Positions 46,285 through 58,723 are shown, numbered from the stretch's first letter. The stretch is 64,000 bases of DNA from Pinus tabuliformis (GCA_031772625.1 CM062815.1:605415980-605479979), one strand, 5' to 3'. Numbers and translations: made by a program. The notes: generated by a model not told the origin, from the sequence alone.

Positions 46285-47418
46285 ATGTGTCGTATCACAA
46301 TTGCGACACCAAGGCGTTTGTCATGGAGATTATTAGGCCTTCACCCCTATTTTCCGCTTGGGCATATTACTCCTCCCCTCAAGGTTTGCATTCATAGTCC
46401 CTCGAGTCCCCATACCAACTCTTCTCCTAGTTCATCTGATTCCGAGCCTCCTTCACTGCATATTGTCACCATGTCTAGACCCACAACTGGTGCAGGAACC
46501 CAACCTGGTGTTGGCTCCGATTCTACTCTGGTGGTCACATCTAGTGGAATAGTCTCAGGAACCATTCCGGCAACCCCCATGCTCCCTTTTATGGCTGGGT
46601 TAAGTCTCCCAGATTTTAGCTAGTTGATAAATCACCCTATACACGACGATGCTGGTTGGCCTACTACGCCAACTAAGCTTCCCTCAGACGTCCCAAAGTT
46701 TGAGGGTAATTCTGGAGAGGACCCTACCAATCATGTCTGCTCCTTCCACATGTGGTGTTCATCTAATTCCATTACCAATGACTCCATTCGTCTTCAGTTG
46801 TTCCAATGCACACTCACTGGAGACACTGCAAAATGGTATGTAGACCAGCCCACCGCATCTCATTTAATTTTCGTGATGCTTGCAAAAGCATTCCTCACAT
46901 ATTTTTAGTTAACCCTCCAGTACGACACTGTTACGGAGCTCTTCACCTCATTCTATGAGTCCTCTGCCACTCATCTTTCTGATCATGTTCAAGAATGGTG
47001 TAGAAGGAGGAGCACATGCCGTGCCCTGACCTTCGAAGACCGTGTCTACCTAGATTGGTTTCTTAGGAGCCTTTTATCACCCATTGGAAAATATGTCACG
47101 TCACATTTTCCTCAGACAGAGGAAGAATCTCTCCAAACTGCTTTGAGATATGACTTGATTTATGTGCAATCCGGTTATGTCTATACCGTCATTCTAGACC
47201 TCCCCCATCCTAGAGGTGCCAATGCACCGGGGGATCTCATGTCAGCAATGGTATCATCAAAACCCTTTCACATCCTTCACCATATACTCAACAAAGTTAT
47301 GGCTATCCACAGGGGGGCACCAGTTCCTCCAACACTTATGCCCCTCCTACTAGCAACATGTTTTGAGGGCCATCCAATGCTCAACCTATCTACCAAACTG
47401 TTTCTCTTCCCTATGTAG
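46285..47418 (+). pseudogene. E4 gag (Retrotrans_gag type), broken
   Basis: Mostly one frame with stops at 46621 and 46906. It contains PKFEGNSGEDPTNHVCSFH, RLQLFQCTLTGDTAKWYVD and, after the second stop, LQYDTVTELFTSFYESSATHLSDHV and RRRSTCRALTFEDRVYLDWF. These are typical of Gypsy-type capsid domains. The frame fails after TALRYDLIYVQSGYVYTV. The Met starts are not conserved enough to choose one. Confidence 0.85.
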
Positions 47419-47680
47419 AGATGAGCACTCTAGCCCCTCAAGCGTTAATGTCATAGCCTCCCATGCATCCTTAGCCCCACCAGCCACCATCCCTAAGGGT
47501 CAAGTGTTTGCACAACATAGTGCGACCAATCCCCCAAATTTGAAGAAAAAGAATAAGGGGAAAGGTAACAAGGGTAACTAGGGTAATCAAGGTAATCAAC
47601 CTAGATAACCCCAAGGGAATGAGCCTAACACTAACTACTAGCAATAGGGCAGCTAGCCCAAGCAGAAAAAGGTTATTTGT

Positions 47681-47938
47681 ATGAACAAGCCTTGTGCATG
47701 CTATGGTGTACATGGCCATTATACACATGAGTGTCCTCTCTTACCCCATATGCGCCAAATGTGGGAAGCTCAAGCAACTTCTATAGGTCAACAATCACCT
47801 CAGAATCCTGCACCATCTCAACCGGCAGTGCTTACAAATCCTTTCCCTCAGCAAGGATTTGTTGTTACTCAATGTCAACAAGGTCAAGCAACTCATCCCC
47901 CCAACCTTCTAGTCATGGTGATTACTGGATCCTCATAA
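47681..47938 (+). pseudogene. E4 first zinc knuckle region, degraded
   Basis: An 85-codon frame with CACYGVHGHYTHECPLLPHM. The knuckle has lost normal CX2C spacing, so it probably would not bind zinc properly. It is followed by Gln/Pro-rich sequence, as in related Gag proteins. Confidence 0.7.
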
Positions 47939-48006
47939 TGAATTCTGATGAGGTTAATACCTCTGATATCAACCTGTAAACTTGGTCACGTCAATATGAC
48001 AAGCCA

Positions 48007-48965
48007 TTGACTTCGTCCACCACTGAGTCCAAAATAAAAGCATCTACTAAGCCTCTTACAACACCAAATGATCCGCTACGGATCCCTAAGCCTAAAGTTG
48101 AGGCAATTCCTAAGATCTCCAAGGGACGATTACATCGTAACACAGCTTCTAACCGAACTTCCCATACATACAATATAGTAGACGACTTGGCGCAATCACC
48201 TACCACCATGTCAACACTAGAGGTACTCTAGTCATGCCCATATCAAAAGAAAACTCTACTAACTTCTCTGGGAAGAGTAGATCCTTTCGACGATCATTTG
48301 ATTGTCTTCCCAGTTGATACATTAGAACATCCCCCATTACCTTCGTCTATTTCTTTCCAGATCCTAGTCTGAGTCTATAATGTCATCATACCTCGATGCA
48401 TTATTTATGAAGGTGCATACACCTGTGTGATGTCCACTACCATTTGGAAACAACTTAAGTCACGTGATCTATCCCCATCCTCCATCACTTTGCAGGCTTG
48501 GGACGGTCACTCCCCAACCTGTTGGCATGTATCACAATTGTCCAGTGACGCTTGTGAGTAAGAATGTCCATGGAGACATCGAGGTTATCAATGCCCCTTT
48601 AGATTAAAATATTCTCTTGGGTTGTAGTTACATGTATGTCATGTTAGCCATCACCATCTATAGTTTTTCGTGAGATGTGCTTTCCCCATGAAGGGAAGAT
48701 CATCACCATCGATCAATTGATTTGCTATGAGGTAGCATCTGTGACCTCTCCTGAGTTCGTTATCTCATCAATGTCAGGTAATCAGCCTTCAACTACTCTC
48801 ATTGGTGTTTCAACGGGAGTATACAATGATTCCTCAATATTGGGTGCTTTCCCTGGTCCTCCCCCTCTTGTCTCAGAGTCTAAATCTTTTAGCTTTTGCA
48901 TGTTACAAGCGTCACGTGCTGCTCTCAAGCAATGTGTTATATCCGATCAACAACCAATTCCTTAG
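48007..48965 (+). pseudogene. E4 protease-like region, broken
   Basis: Scattered frames retain a retropepsin relative of the N protein: CIIYEGAYTCVMSTTIW aligns with the N loop IIDEGASVSILSSIAW, with the catalytic Asp replaced by Tyr. Near 48675 CFPHEGKIITIDQL matches the N segment CFPHEGRMVKLVDQL. Stops occur throughout. Confidence 0.7.
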
Positions 48966-49342
48966 CACCCTGTTGTTACCCTCTCAACCAAGCCATCCAG
49001 ATCCACCCACCGAGGACCTCCTCTATTTGTGGGTGCTTCTCCTATGTTCCCACGAGGAATGGTTCCTCCAGGTCTCAACCATCCAGGAGTTGTTCTGTCA
49101 GGACATTAACCTACAGGCCAGATACCTTTTCCTCCCCCAAGAATATTTTCTCTCCCTGTCATGGCTTCACTGGTCCTCCCTAACCTGACTTTGGGGATCC
49201 CAGTATGATACATTGATCCTCCTGCAACCACTCCGCCTGGTCAGCTAAGACCTTATCATGCTTTGACCCTGGTTCAACCAGTCCCCATGACCCTGCTACT
49301 GCTCCAGTTCGATCGTAACCTCAACAAGAACCCACTCCTATT

Positions 49343-49765
49343 GTGAAAGCATCCATATGGTGGGGAAAAGCCAAGAGGAAAGAACCTAAGGAAAAGGCTC
49401 CCCAAGCTCCTTTAGCCCCGAAGGCCCCAAATCCATCACCTCCGTGTGCTTTGTGTAAAGTTGTTGGGCATGCCACCAATAGTTGTCCTGAACTCCCTCA
49501 TATCAAACCTTTGGTTCATGAAACGTTCCCTGAGTCAAATATCCCTGAAGTCCATGTTAACTTATTGGGTCCAGCCAAGAAACTTAGAACATTACACACA
49601 AATCACCCTTGTGCCTTGTGCAATCATCATGGTCGCTATTCCCATTGTTGCCCTTGTCTCGACGAATTTCGTGATTTCCTTGAGGCACTTCGCAAATATG
49701 AGACCACTCGTAGTGGATCACCTACTCCTCTACCTGTGGATTCTGGTACCATTGGTAAACCATAA
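49343..49765 (+). pseudogene. E4 second zinc-knuckle pair
   Basis: A 140-codon open stretch with a basic segment (KAKRKEPKEKAPQ) then CALCKVVGHATNSC and CALCNHHGRYSHCC. The spacing resembles the two knuckles of N. The second has Arg where His is expected. It lies after the protease remnant, whereas in N the knuckles precede the protease. Confidence 0.75.
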
Positions 49766-50307
49766 CAGGGGGACTCTGGTCCCACCAGTGTGATCCCTCC
49801 CCTTGATGTCGAGATGACAGACTCCACGGGCCATATCCTTTACCTGTCGTCATCCTTGAGTTCCTTGCAGACAAACCTTTCTCGGGTTTTTGTACACGCT
49901 TCTATCGAACCTCTTTTAATAGAATCCCAGGTCTCAACATATGTATATCCTCCTTCTACTAACTTGTCATCTACCATTTCATATTATGTGTATGTCAACC
50001 TTCTCTCTCAGGTTTATGCACCAGGTACAATCGCTGCGTCATGTAGTCAGTCTTCCTCCTGTCCACCCATCTTCCATTCTGATGAGGACACCATGGAAGC
50101 TATGTCTACCTCTGATTACCCTTGCACTTAGGCAAGGGGGCATATCTTTTAGACAATTCTCAAGGCCATCTCCTCCCTAATTCTCCTAATGCACTCTACC
50201 TGAAAAAACTCCACTCATAGGATATCCCTTTGATTTGTGTGTCTTTATTTCTCCCATGAAGTTAGGTAGGTTTCATCATCTCATCTCTTGTCTTTTGCAC
50301 CTTTCAT

Positions 50308-50713
50308 ATGGATCCATCATCCCCGCCGTATATCGTTCATGTCAATGGTGCGATTCACTTCTACAGGAATCTGGCCTCTATAGCCTGGGCCATTTTTACC
50401 CCCTTGCATACGTTAGTCCTTTCAAATGGTGTGTGCATTAGATCTACCACCAATAACCAGGCCGAATATGATGCAGTGATAGGTTTGTTAGTCAATGCCC
50501 TCTCTCATCACATCCTTCCTCTTCATGTGTGTTTAGATTCCATGCTACTTGTCATGTAATTGAATGGTGTGTATCATGTGCATAACCAAGTCCTATTTAG
50601 AAAATATCTATGATTTAATTTGTTGGTACGTGAATTTGAAACCATCACTTTCAATCATGTTCCTAGAGCCAAAAATAACTATGTAGATACCATTGCAAAT
50701 AACATTCTATATT
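50308..50713 (+). pseudogene. E4 RNase H-like domain, one internal stop
   Basis: From MDPSSPPYIVHVNGAIHF through TTNNQAEYDAVIGLL and LDSMLLVM to a TAA at 50557, then on through LNGVYHVHNQ and TFNHVPRAKNNYVDTIAN. This is the Gypsy/plant RNase H fold (the catalytic Asp in VDG is changed to VNG). No reverse transcriptase is found upstream, so it may be an additional RNase H or the remainder after a deletion. Confidence 0.75.
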
Positions 50714-53016
50714 AGCATTTATCATAGGTATACCACAGAAGACAACCATAAACAAAACACATGGTGAACCATCATCGTCATATAAAAATGCATAATCATA
50801 TTATGTATCACATAAAACATATAAGTGTTTGGATTCCACCACTCTAAATAAATCTGGTACACCCATAGCATACTGGGGGCCACATAGGGCCCTGCATCTC
50901 CTTAGCATCCTTTGGAGGATCTCATGCCAAGTTGGGCTAAGATGCTTGAATCCCTTTCTTGAGCACTTGCAACACATTGGCACTACCAGGTCAGTCCCCT
51001 CCATCACATATGATTGCAGCTAGTATCCCATGCTTGGGGGCATGATGGTTTCCCCTAGCCATCTTCTCAATTGATTAACATAAGTCTCGTCCTAGATCAC
51101 ACCAGATCTAGGTATGGTCGATTATCCTCCCATTCTTGGATAGTTTGTCCTACTAACCTCTCTGGCAAGCCATATTCACATCGCATATCATAGACATTTG
51201 ATACCATATCTTCAAATATTATATTGTATGTCATACCACCTAGTCCCCATGTTTGACTTTGTGGGTGAGGATGATTCTAGACCTCCTCTAATAGTTCATT
51301 CTCATTTTTCCTCTTCCCTTAATTCTTCACTAGGAACCATTGTTCCAAGAAGCATTAAGGCCACATTTAGACAAGTAAGGCCACTTGCCTGAAAGTCATA
51401 GATCCAGATTCTGATGGTTAGTTTTTCCTCTACAATCTCCACAAGATTTAGGCCTTTTCCTCTCGAATTGGTGGGAAAACACCCTTTTATAGGAAAACTC
51501 AGAGTTTTTCTGTCGCACATTATGACTAGACCATATATCCATTTTCAGAACTGTTAGCACCATTGGAAATATCTCATCAAGTATTATAATGGGTCTTTCT
51601 TAGTTTTTTATGATTTGACACTTCATGAGGAAGTCATTTTTCCAAGAAGGGTCACTTCGTCGCCTCTCAAAATCGAATTTCTTCATATGCGATGCTTGTA
51701 ATTTGGGGACCACCTTCCCTTGGTGTTTGTCATCTCATGTATCTATTTTCATCATGAGTAACCATCATTTACTCATGCTTTCATGGTCCCCATTGGGCGT
51801 ATTTTGTGTGGTAGAATCATCGAATCACCCTTGTTGACAACATCCGCAATGAGTCACCTTTGCATCCATGGAGTCTGTTTCACGTCCCATTCTATCATGT
51901 CATAGTATTCCATCCCTCTTTGCATACCATTCATCCTGTGTAGCTCATTTTTTCCTCCAATCATATTGTTTCCCATCCCCTCCGGAGTCGAGTCAGTCGC
52001 TCTTAGGTCAACCATGCAATTTATGCTCTGACAAGGGAAGTCATATGTTTGTCCCTCAGTTCAATTTTCTCCATCAGTCACATTACTATTGTCCATAATG
52101 CCTTAGTTGAGGATCCTCATTACCTCACCTATCACATGCCCTATTATGTTGACGTCAGCTCATTTATTCTAGAAGAACGACCTAGAGGGCAATGTATCTT
52201 TGTTCTAGCTTCCATTCTTGTTCAGTACCTCAGATTGAGCAGAGGGACTGATTATTTCCCTCTAACTTGGTTGTTTCATGCTTGTGAATCATACACCTGA
52301 TGATCCAGTGATGCAGAAGATTGTACTAGTGATTCCCGATTATGCGTGATATGTTTCAGACCTCATGATGGGGTGTCCCTTCACATATGCCCCCACATGA
52401 CCAGATACCTTCATATTATGCTACAACCTCAAATGCAGTTCCACAAATTTGATGGGTTCGGTTCCTACCGATCGCAGTGTTTATAACATGTACGTCTCCG
52501 TGAGATGATCCATTCAATTTTGCATAGCCCTTTCCTGTTCAGCGGGGCTTCTTTGGTTGTTGTTCTACCCTCCCTCCCACCCATTTTTTGAGGGAAGGGT
52601 CATTATATCTCATGTACTCAGATGATATTCTATTCAGTCCTGGCTCATGTTTTTTCTAGGTGCATTAGGTATATAGGACATATTCTATTATTTTCTGGCT
52701 CGGTTATGCTAGCATGTCATGTACCATTCAACATGTACTTTAGTTTTATGTTTCTAGGCACATCATTATTCTTTTACTAAGTTATCTCAGCAAGTATAGG
52801 TATGCCTCCCCCACCTCACTGAGATCTGGTACCACAACATAAAAGGAGACTTGCATTGGTCTCACCCCCTTTGTCCCTATCCTCTTTCACTTCAGCTCTA
52901 TTGTTCTCTCTCTCTCTCTCTCTCTTTGACTCCACTTTGTTGTCTTGTGATTGTGTCTTTACAATGTACTTCGGTCATACGTTTTGTTCCTAACAATTGT
53001 ACATTTTGGGGAAATC
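50714..53016 (+). other. E4 3' interior, no identifiable coding
   Basis: Open frames are short and share no motif with integrase or reverse transcriptase. A (TC)n microsatellite lies at 52904-52926. The polypurine tract TTTTGGGGAAATC ends at 53016. Confidence 0.6.
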
Positions 53017-53948
53017 TGTTATCACCAAGAAATTGATCATCTAGCCTAATTTACTAGATGAATCGAAGTACACCATGTAAGGCCAATTTTAACATAGTAA
53101 AATTGCTTTCAATGTGATAAATTACTTAATAAACCACATTTGTTAAGTAATTTATAATTAAACCCGGGAATAATAATTAAACAAATCACTATTTATTTAA
53201 TTTTGTTCTAGGAATATTTAATTAAACCATTGATTAATTATTATTCCTTGTCAAGTTTGACTAAATCCCTTAGGAATAATTAAATAAATTATTATTTGTT
53301 TATTATTCCCTAATCAATTTCTTGAGATGATAAATAAATCATTTATTTATTTATTATTTCTAAATAAAAGTTTAAATACTTTTTCCCTCCTAACCAAATA
53401 TAATAAAATATTCCAAGTGGTTATTCCAATAATGGGGTTAATAATATTTTATTATTGCTCATTATTCGAGGATAACCCAATGTTTTGTTATAAATAGGAG
53501 GGTTTTCCATTCATTATTCACTTTTGATTAGTTTCATTGTTGCACTCACTATTGTAACTCTGATTATTTTCATTGCCGCACACCATATTTTTGCTGGGTT
53601 TACACATTATAGAGGAGAGAGACTCTACACAAGCTGAAGACTTTTGAGGATAGCAAAGAACCCATCCCATAGAGGGGGGCTGGTAACATTTATTTGTTCC
53701 CTTCACAGGTGTTATAATAAAACTATTCTTTGTATATTTGGTTTCCATTGGATGATTGGAGTTATTACTATTTGTTTTTGTTGTTTAACAATGATTGTGG
53801 CATAGATCAAGAATTTGGCAGGTTTTGTTTCTATCAGTTGTTGCATATCTATAATGTTTAGCAACCATTTATATTGTTGATATTGTTTGTCATCCACAAT
53901 CTTAAGTGGGTTCCTTTCGTACATCTTTGAGAAGAAAACACTACAACA
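53017..53948 (+). repeat. E4 right (3') LTR
   Basis: 932 bp, TG...CA bounded, collinear with the left LTR but missing one AT-rich inverted unit. The many substitutions show an older insertion than N or E3. Confidence 0.93.
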
Positions 53949-53953
53949 TCTTT

Positions 53954-54665
53954 GTTTCAAATGTTTCCATTCCATCCCAGCCTTTTATTGGTAACCCAAT
54001 GGGTAAAATTGTCCCCTTAGAGAAGAAACAAACTCAGACCAAGATGAAATTTTTTTATGACTATTCTTACCACCTTTCTACATCTTGCCTTCCCACCAAA
54101 CGAGACAGTGTTACTCAATCGAAGGGATGCTAGCTAGATCTTGGCTTCATATTCTTTGATTCATTTTATGTGGAAACATACTTCAACCTGTATGATCTAG
54201 TTATATAGATTTTTTGCACTAGATTCTCCACTAAACACAGGCAAATCAAACTTGATAACCAACTTTAAAAATGGCTTTCTTTATGCATTCCTATGATGCC
54301 TGTTAGAATGATGACAAGAGAAAGAAGAAGAACTTTCACTAGAGGATGGAGAGGGAGGGGGGTCTTGTCCTCCACCTTCATGATTTACTGAGGCATGATC
54401 ATCTGGTTATTTCTTCTCTTGCTTCATTGTTTTCTCATATTCTGCAAACAATTTGTCCACTTTTTATGCCATGGTGTAGAAGGCCTTGCGATAATTTCTC
54501 TCTTCCTCCAACCAAGCATCTTCATCTGCCATTTTCCTTCTTCGTGTTGGATGCCCCACTTCTGGATCAAAGGACTTAAGTTTTCCTTCACCTCTTTGGA
54601 GATTTCCCTTGGTTATCATAGACTTTCAATTCACATCAATAGTAGACCCACTATGATACCAAACT
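53954..54665 (-). pseudogene. Family X unit X1, gag N-terminal part
   Basis: On the minus strand this is collinear with the X2 frame at 58723-58200, including the charged coiled N-terminus and a PPPSPSS segment, but with frameshifts and stops. A primer site of the form TGGTATCATAGTGGG lies five bases from LTR B. It completes X1 upstream of the E4 insertion. Confidence 0.75.
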
Positions 54666-55539
54666 TGATCTAGTTATCTTTTCACTTCAAAGATGCATAC
54701 AAAATTGCATTTAAAATGGCATGTAACCATAAGACGCATATACATAAAATAAGAGGAAATAACTGACAACCATTACAAGAAAAGACAGAATAGGTTGATA
54801 ACAGAGTTCACCCAATGTGGGTTACGTCTTCAGGCCCTGCTCAATGTGGGGAGGTATTTTTCATTAATCTTTAGCAAAATCAAATTTCATGCATGTAAAA
54901 TCTGCACCTTATACCTCCACTTTTGGGGATGGCCTGAAAATGCACACCTCTGATGAATAAATGGACTATATCATTGAATTCTTGGCATGAAATCAAGTCA
55001 AATGATTGTAAACTCGACCCCTTTATGCTTTGGTCAAAATCTGGACACTTGGGAATCTCAAAGATTCCCGAAAGATTCCTTCTCACTGGTTCACTAGAGT
55101 TGTTCTACTCAAATAATAAATCTAACTTCAATACTATGCTCCTTGCAAAAAAATGAGTAAAATGAGTATAAAGTTGGTCTAGTTATGAAACTCGGAAAAT
55201 TTGGCCCTTAGAGAATATTTTAGATTCCTCATGATTCCAAAAAGATTCCTATCTGCAAGTTGACTGAAATTTCACTGCTCAGATAAGAAAATTGATCATG
55301 CTGTCAGACTTTTGGTGAAATTATAATTCGTTTGAGTATGAATTTGGCATGATTCTGTCACTATGAAAATTTGTCCCCAAGGGAATCTTTCAAATTCCCT
55401 CCATATTCCCTGTGTCAGGGTTCCATGTCTCAGTTTGTGTGTCGGCTCAAGGTTCCCTATTGTGCACTCTATTCTCTCCTCCCTAAGCAAATGAAAAAAT
55501 TGTTTTATATAAAAAAAATGCAATGAAGTTTACAAAGAG

Positions 55540-55770
55540 AAGCTCGTTGGGTTGTTGGCGGAGAGGCTAAGTTAGAGGGCAGAGGTCTCAGGGTCAAACC
55601 CATGGGCCTTCCCCATTTAGCCAGTTTGATGGCAGTGTTTTGGAACATTTTTAATTCCTTTGGTGGCTATTGGTAATGGTTGGCGACACAAAATTTATAT
55701 TTGGGGCCACCCAAATGGTGCGTTGGCCAAACCAGTCGGGCGGGTTCGATCCCTGCCAACCCCTCTCCAT
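55540..55770. other. tRNA-like A/B-box segment in LTR B
   Basis: TTGGCGGAGAGGCTAAG (A-box-like) is followed by GGGTCAAACCC (B-box-like) near 55590, then GGTTCGATCCCTGCC, a close match to the B-box consensus GGTTCGANNCC, near 55744. A full cloverleaf is not evident. A SINE or tRNA fragment captured in the LTR is likely. Confidence 0.55.
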
Positions 55771-55839
55771 ATGGCATAGTCATTTCTAGTTGGGTGGCGG
55801 GTCCGCCCACGGTGCCTCGCCCCTCCCCCACCCTATTTC

Positions 55840-55840
<1 letters not shown>

Positions 55841-55912
<72 letters not shown>

Positions 55913-55921
55913 TAGATAGAT

Positions 55922-56016
<95 letters not shown>

Positions 56017-56038
56017 CATATATACATATATATATATT
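55841..56038. repeat. (TA)n microsatellite
   Basis: A long TA run with GATAGATAGATTGA and TACATACA interruptions, inside LTR B. Confidence 0.97.
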
Positions 56039-56468
56039 CCACCAACCCCGACCTGCCTATTTTTTATTATTTTTTTTGGTTTTTAAAAAATAATGGGAAA
56101 ACAAATTCGACTAGTTTTTTCTAAGTAGGCTATAATTTAACTAGTTTTGGCCCAAGAAACCATCACCATAAAGTGCCAAATTGTTGCCATGTTAATTTTC
56201 GCCAAATCCATTAGCTTCGCTAGATTTAGCCATGCTCCAAATTTAGTTGGCGCTCCTACCAAATTTAGCTAGGGGTTAGTTTGACCAAAACTTTGATTGC
56301 CCATAACTTTCACATACGATGTTAGTTTGAGGTGTTGTTTCCACCATTGGAAATATTTTTATGAGCTCCTTGATATGTAATTAGTTTCACTGTAATAAAA
56401 CAAATTTTAATTTTGAGCCTTTCCTGAGCCCTCTTTGATTTACGAGCCTCTTTGGAGCCACTGGATCA

Positions 56469-57190
56469 TTCCTCCCCACTGAGGAGATTTTGGTCCTCCA
56501 AAAGCATGAGCATAATCTGCAATCTATTGTGCCCCCTTGTCTGCACAACAAGTGCCCTGATAGGCCACACTTCCTTCTCCTTCACCTTTGTTCTTCAGAG
56601 CCATAAGTGATGAACCAACAACTGTATCGCCTGAAAACATGTAGGACAATATTTGCAAACTATATGTTTAATTACATGACCAATCATGACCCAAGCATCC
56701 CCATACTTGCCAAGATTTTATAAGACACACTCTTTGGTCAAGCGTACATCATAATAGAAACCAATACCCTAGCTAATAAAAATAGGTCAAAAAAATCATC
56801 ATGTTGCTTCCATAAGTGATCTAAAACACATCATCACTTTACAATCATTTCGCCACATGTGATTTTACAATAATATGGCCATGACAAGCTACTATATCTA
56901 ATAATACCATCTCTCACTCAACAAATTGAATGGTTCATCTCCCTGTGGCAGATTCTCTTGTTGAACATCTTCACCAGCTAGTTCATTCATAGGTGTTGTC
57001 TGGAAATGGAGTACGTGACATGTGGATCTCTAGTGTCCATCCTTGATGTAGTGACTACAATGATTCTTTCTCCTCCAAACTTTCTAGATCATCTTAGAAC
57101 TCTTATTCATGGTGCGCCACTGATAAGTTCCCATGGAATCCTCACTATCAATGGAATGTGATGAGGTGCTCACATCATTCATCATTGGTT
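56469..57190 (-). other. X2 3' interior with degraded second zinc-finger segment
   Basis: On the minus strand, past the G-patch, an NHCSHYIKDGH-RSTC segment near 57055 resembles a knuckle with Tyr in place of the second Cys. A decayed ELAGEDVQQENLPQGDEPF segment follows near 56960. The remainder up to the polypurine tract shows no supported domain. Confidence 0.6.
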
Positions 57191-57600
57191 GGTCACTGGT
57201 TGTCTTGGAGAATTCTCCAACATTTTTTCTGGCATACTCAAGTCATGCATAACGAGGAAATTCCTCCACCTTGATGGTATTCACAATGCCCTAGCCATTA
57301 ATTTTGAGGCCCTTCCCTTGATACCCCATATTCTTCAAAAATCTTGCTCCAATTCCTGTAATATGTTTCTCAAAAGTAGTGAAACCATCATCATAAAAAG
57401 AACATGAAATTGAAGAATCACTTTTTTCCTTAGGCTTGTTATGCTGCAACTTTTCCAAGGCCTCCTCCTTGGCATGTAACTATTGTTGCAACCTTTGTTT
57501 CTCATCCTCTGCTTTTTGTAGGAGTCTCTTTAGTTCCGCATTCTCCGCCTGAGTGCTTTGGTTGATCTCTTCGAGTTCTTGGAGCCATGCAATATTTCAT
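57055..57600 (-). pseudogene. X2 coiled coil and G-patch domain
   Basis: Minus-strand frame: IAWLQELEEINQSTQAENAE and KRLLQKAEDEKQRLQQ (coiled coil), then ITGIGARFLKNMGYQGKGL followed by ING-GIVNTIKVEE. This is the glycine-rich G-patch signature (spaced Gly with MGY-G-GL and GI). Stops interrupt the coil, the G-patch and the sequence after it. X3 has the same domain at the same place (MGYQGKGL replaced by DGYQGKGL, with NGQGIMNPIKVE). G-patch domains bind RNA or activate helicases, and occur C-terminal to the protease in betaretroviruses. Its presence in a plant gag-only element is notable. Confidence 0.75.
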
Positions 57601-58184
57601 GCCCTTATTTTTGGCACAACATTTTCTGAAATATTTGTCTCATAAAGAGCTTCAATCTTCATTTCATCACCTACATCTGATCCCAGGTCAATTGGTCCAA
57701 CTCCTGCAAATCTTACAGTTGTAGTCTTCTCATCATCCTCTGATTTAGATTCTTGGTCTTGTTGCACAGTTGCAACTACCTTCTGCTTCTCTTTTTTGTC
57801 ATTCCTCTTTGGCATCAATTCTGGATGCAATTTCCAACAATGCTCCTCATCATGCCCTTCTTTCTCACAATGAGTACAAGAGGAATTTGCTTCCTTTCTT
57901 TTAGTTGTTTTTTTCCTCTTTGGGTGGTCATCTTGGTCATGCTTCCCCCTGCTTTCAATATGTACAACCTTGACACTAGCTTCATCAAGAGTTTTAGGTT
58001 CAAATAATAACAATGAATGACTCAAATAACCATGCAATGAGCCAATATACTTCATCAACATTTCAGGAGAGTCTAATGGAACATTTAATTCTAATGCTTG
58101 TTTCCTAAATTCTTTAGTAAAATTTCGAACATTTTGTCCTTTAATTTGTTTCAAATGTTGTCGATCATGGCCTTCTGTCGGCAA
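57597..58184 (-). pseudogene. X2 gag middle part with zinc knuckle
   Basis: A 195-codon open stretch. RNFTKEFRKQALELNVPLDS and MLMKYIGSLHGYLSHSLLLF match Gypsy-type Retrotrans_gag. CTHCEKEGHDEEHC near residue 101 is a proper CX2CX4HX4C knuckle, followed by WKLHPELMPKR. The end leads in frame after a stop into the coiled coil. The first Met here is only the first one after a frameshift; the protein really began near 58723. Confidence 0.85.
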
Positions 58185-58399
58185 CCCAACGGGTAAAACT
58201 ATCCCCTTAAAGCAGAAATGAACTCACACCAAGATGAAGGAAGCTTATGACTATTCTTACCAACTTTTTGTAGCTTTCCCTCCCACTAGACGAGAGTAGT
58301 GCCACTTAATCGAAGGGATGCTAGATGGATCTTGGCTTCATCCTCTTTGATTCATTGTATGCAACAATATACTTCAACCTATATGATCTAGTTATCTAT

Positions 58400-58723
58400 C
58401 TATTTTTCATTACATTCTCCACTAAACACAGGAAAATCAAGCTTGACATCCAACTTAAAAAATGGCTTTCTTGATGCATTCCTATGATGCCTGTTAGAAT
58501 GATGTGAAGCAGAAGAAGAATAAATTTCAATGGAGGACGGAGAGGGAGGGGGATCTTCTCCTCCACCTTCATGATTTATTGAGGCATGATCATCTAGTTC
58601 TTTCTTCTCTTGCTTCATTGTTTTCTCATATTCTATAAACAATTTGTCCACCTTCTTTTCCATGGTGTAGAAGGCCTTGCGATAATCTGACTCTTCCTTC
58701 AACCGAGCATCATTTTCTACCAT
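58400..58723 (-). pseudogene. X2 gag N-terminal part
   Basis: A 107-codon open stretch starting MVENDARLKEE. Residues 1-45 are charged and helical (KKVDKLFIEYEKTMKQEKKE), then GGGEDPPPSPSS and a Ser/His-rich segment. It ends with KLDVKLDFPVFSGECNEK, the start of the capsid domain in this gag group. It lies just downstream of LTR C and its primer site. A stop at 58400 separates it from the middle part. Confidence 0.8.

Larger units (their letters stand above)
44143..53948 (+). mobile_element. E4: decayed Gypsy-type LTR element nested in X1
   Basis: The ends are exact: TGTTATCACC at 44143, CTACAACA at 53948, with the target duplication TCTTT (44138-44142 and 53949-53953). Removing E4 restores the X gag sequence CCTTTTCTTTGTTTCAAATG. 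LTRs are 1033 and 932 bp. The primer site is TGGCGACTCCACT and a TTTTGGGGAAATC tract precedes the 3' LTR. The interior has a broken gag, zinc knuckles, protease remnant and RNase H remnant. I see no reverse transcriptase palm or integrase. Confidence 0.93.
54666..56468 (-). repeat. Family X LTR B (complete, 1803 bp)
   Basis: It runs from TGATCTAG to CTGGATCA, giving TGATC/GATCA inverted ends. Just beyond it the minus strand has the purine tract GTGGGGAGGAA, which suits the polypurine tract of X2. It contains three imperfect repeats of about 175 bp with GGAATCT...AGATTCC palindromes, a tRNA-like region (55540-55770) and a TA microsatellite. It acts at once as 5' LTR of X1 and 3' LTR of X2. Confidence 0.8.

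Noticed and set aside
50801..52300. Possible integrase region in E4
   Set aside because: Short frames show neither the HHCC zinc domain nor a spaced D-D-E core.
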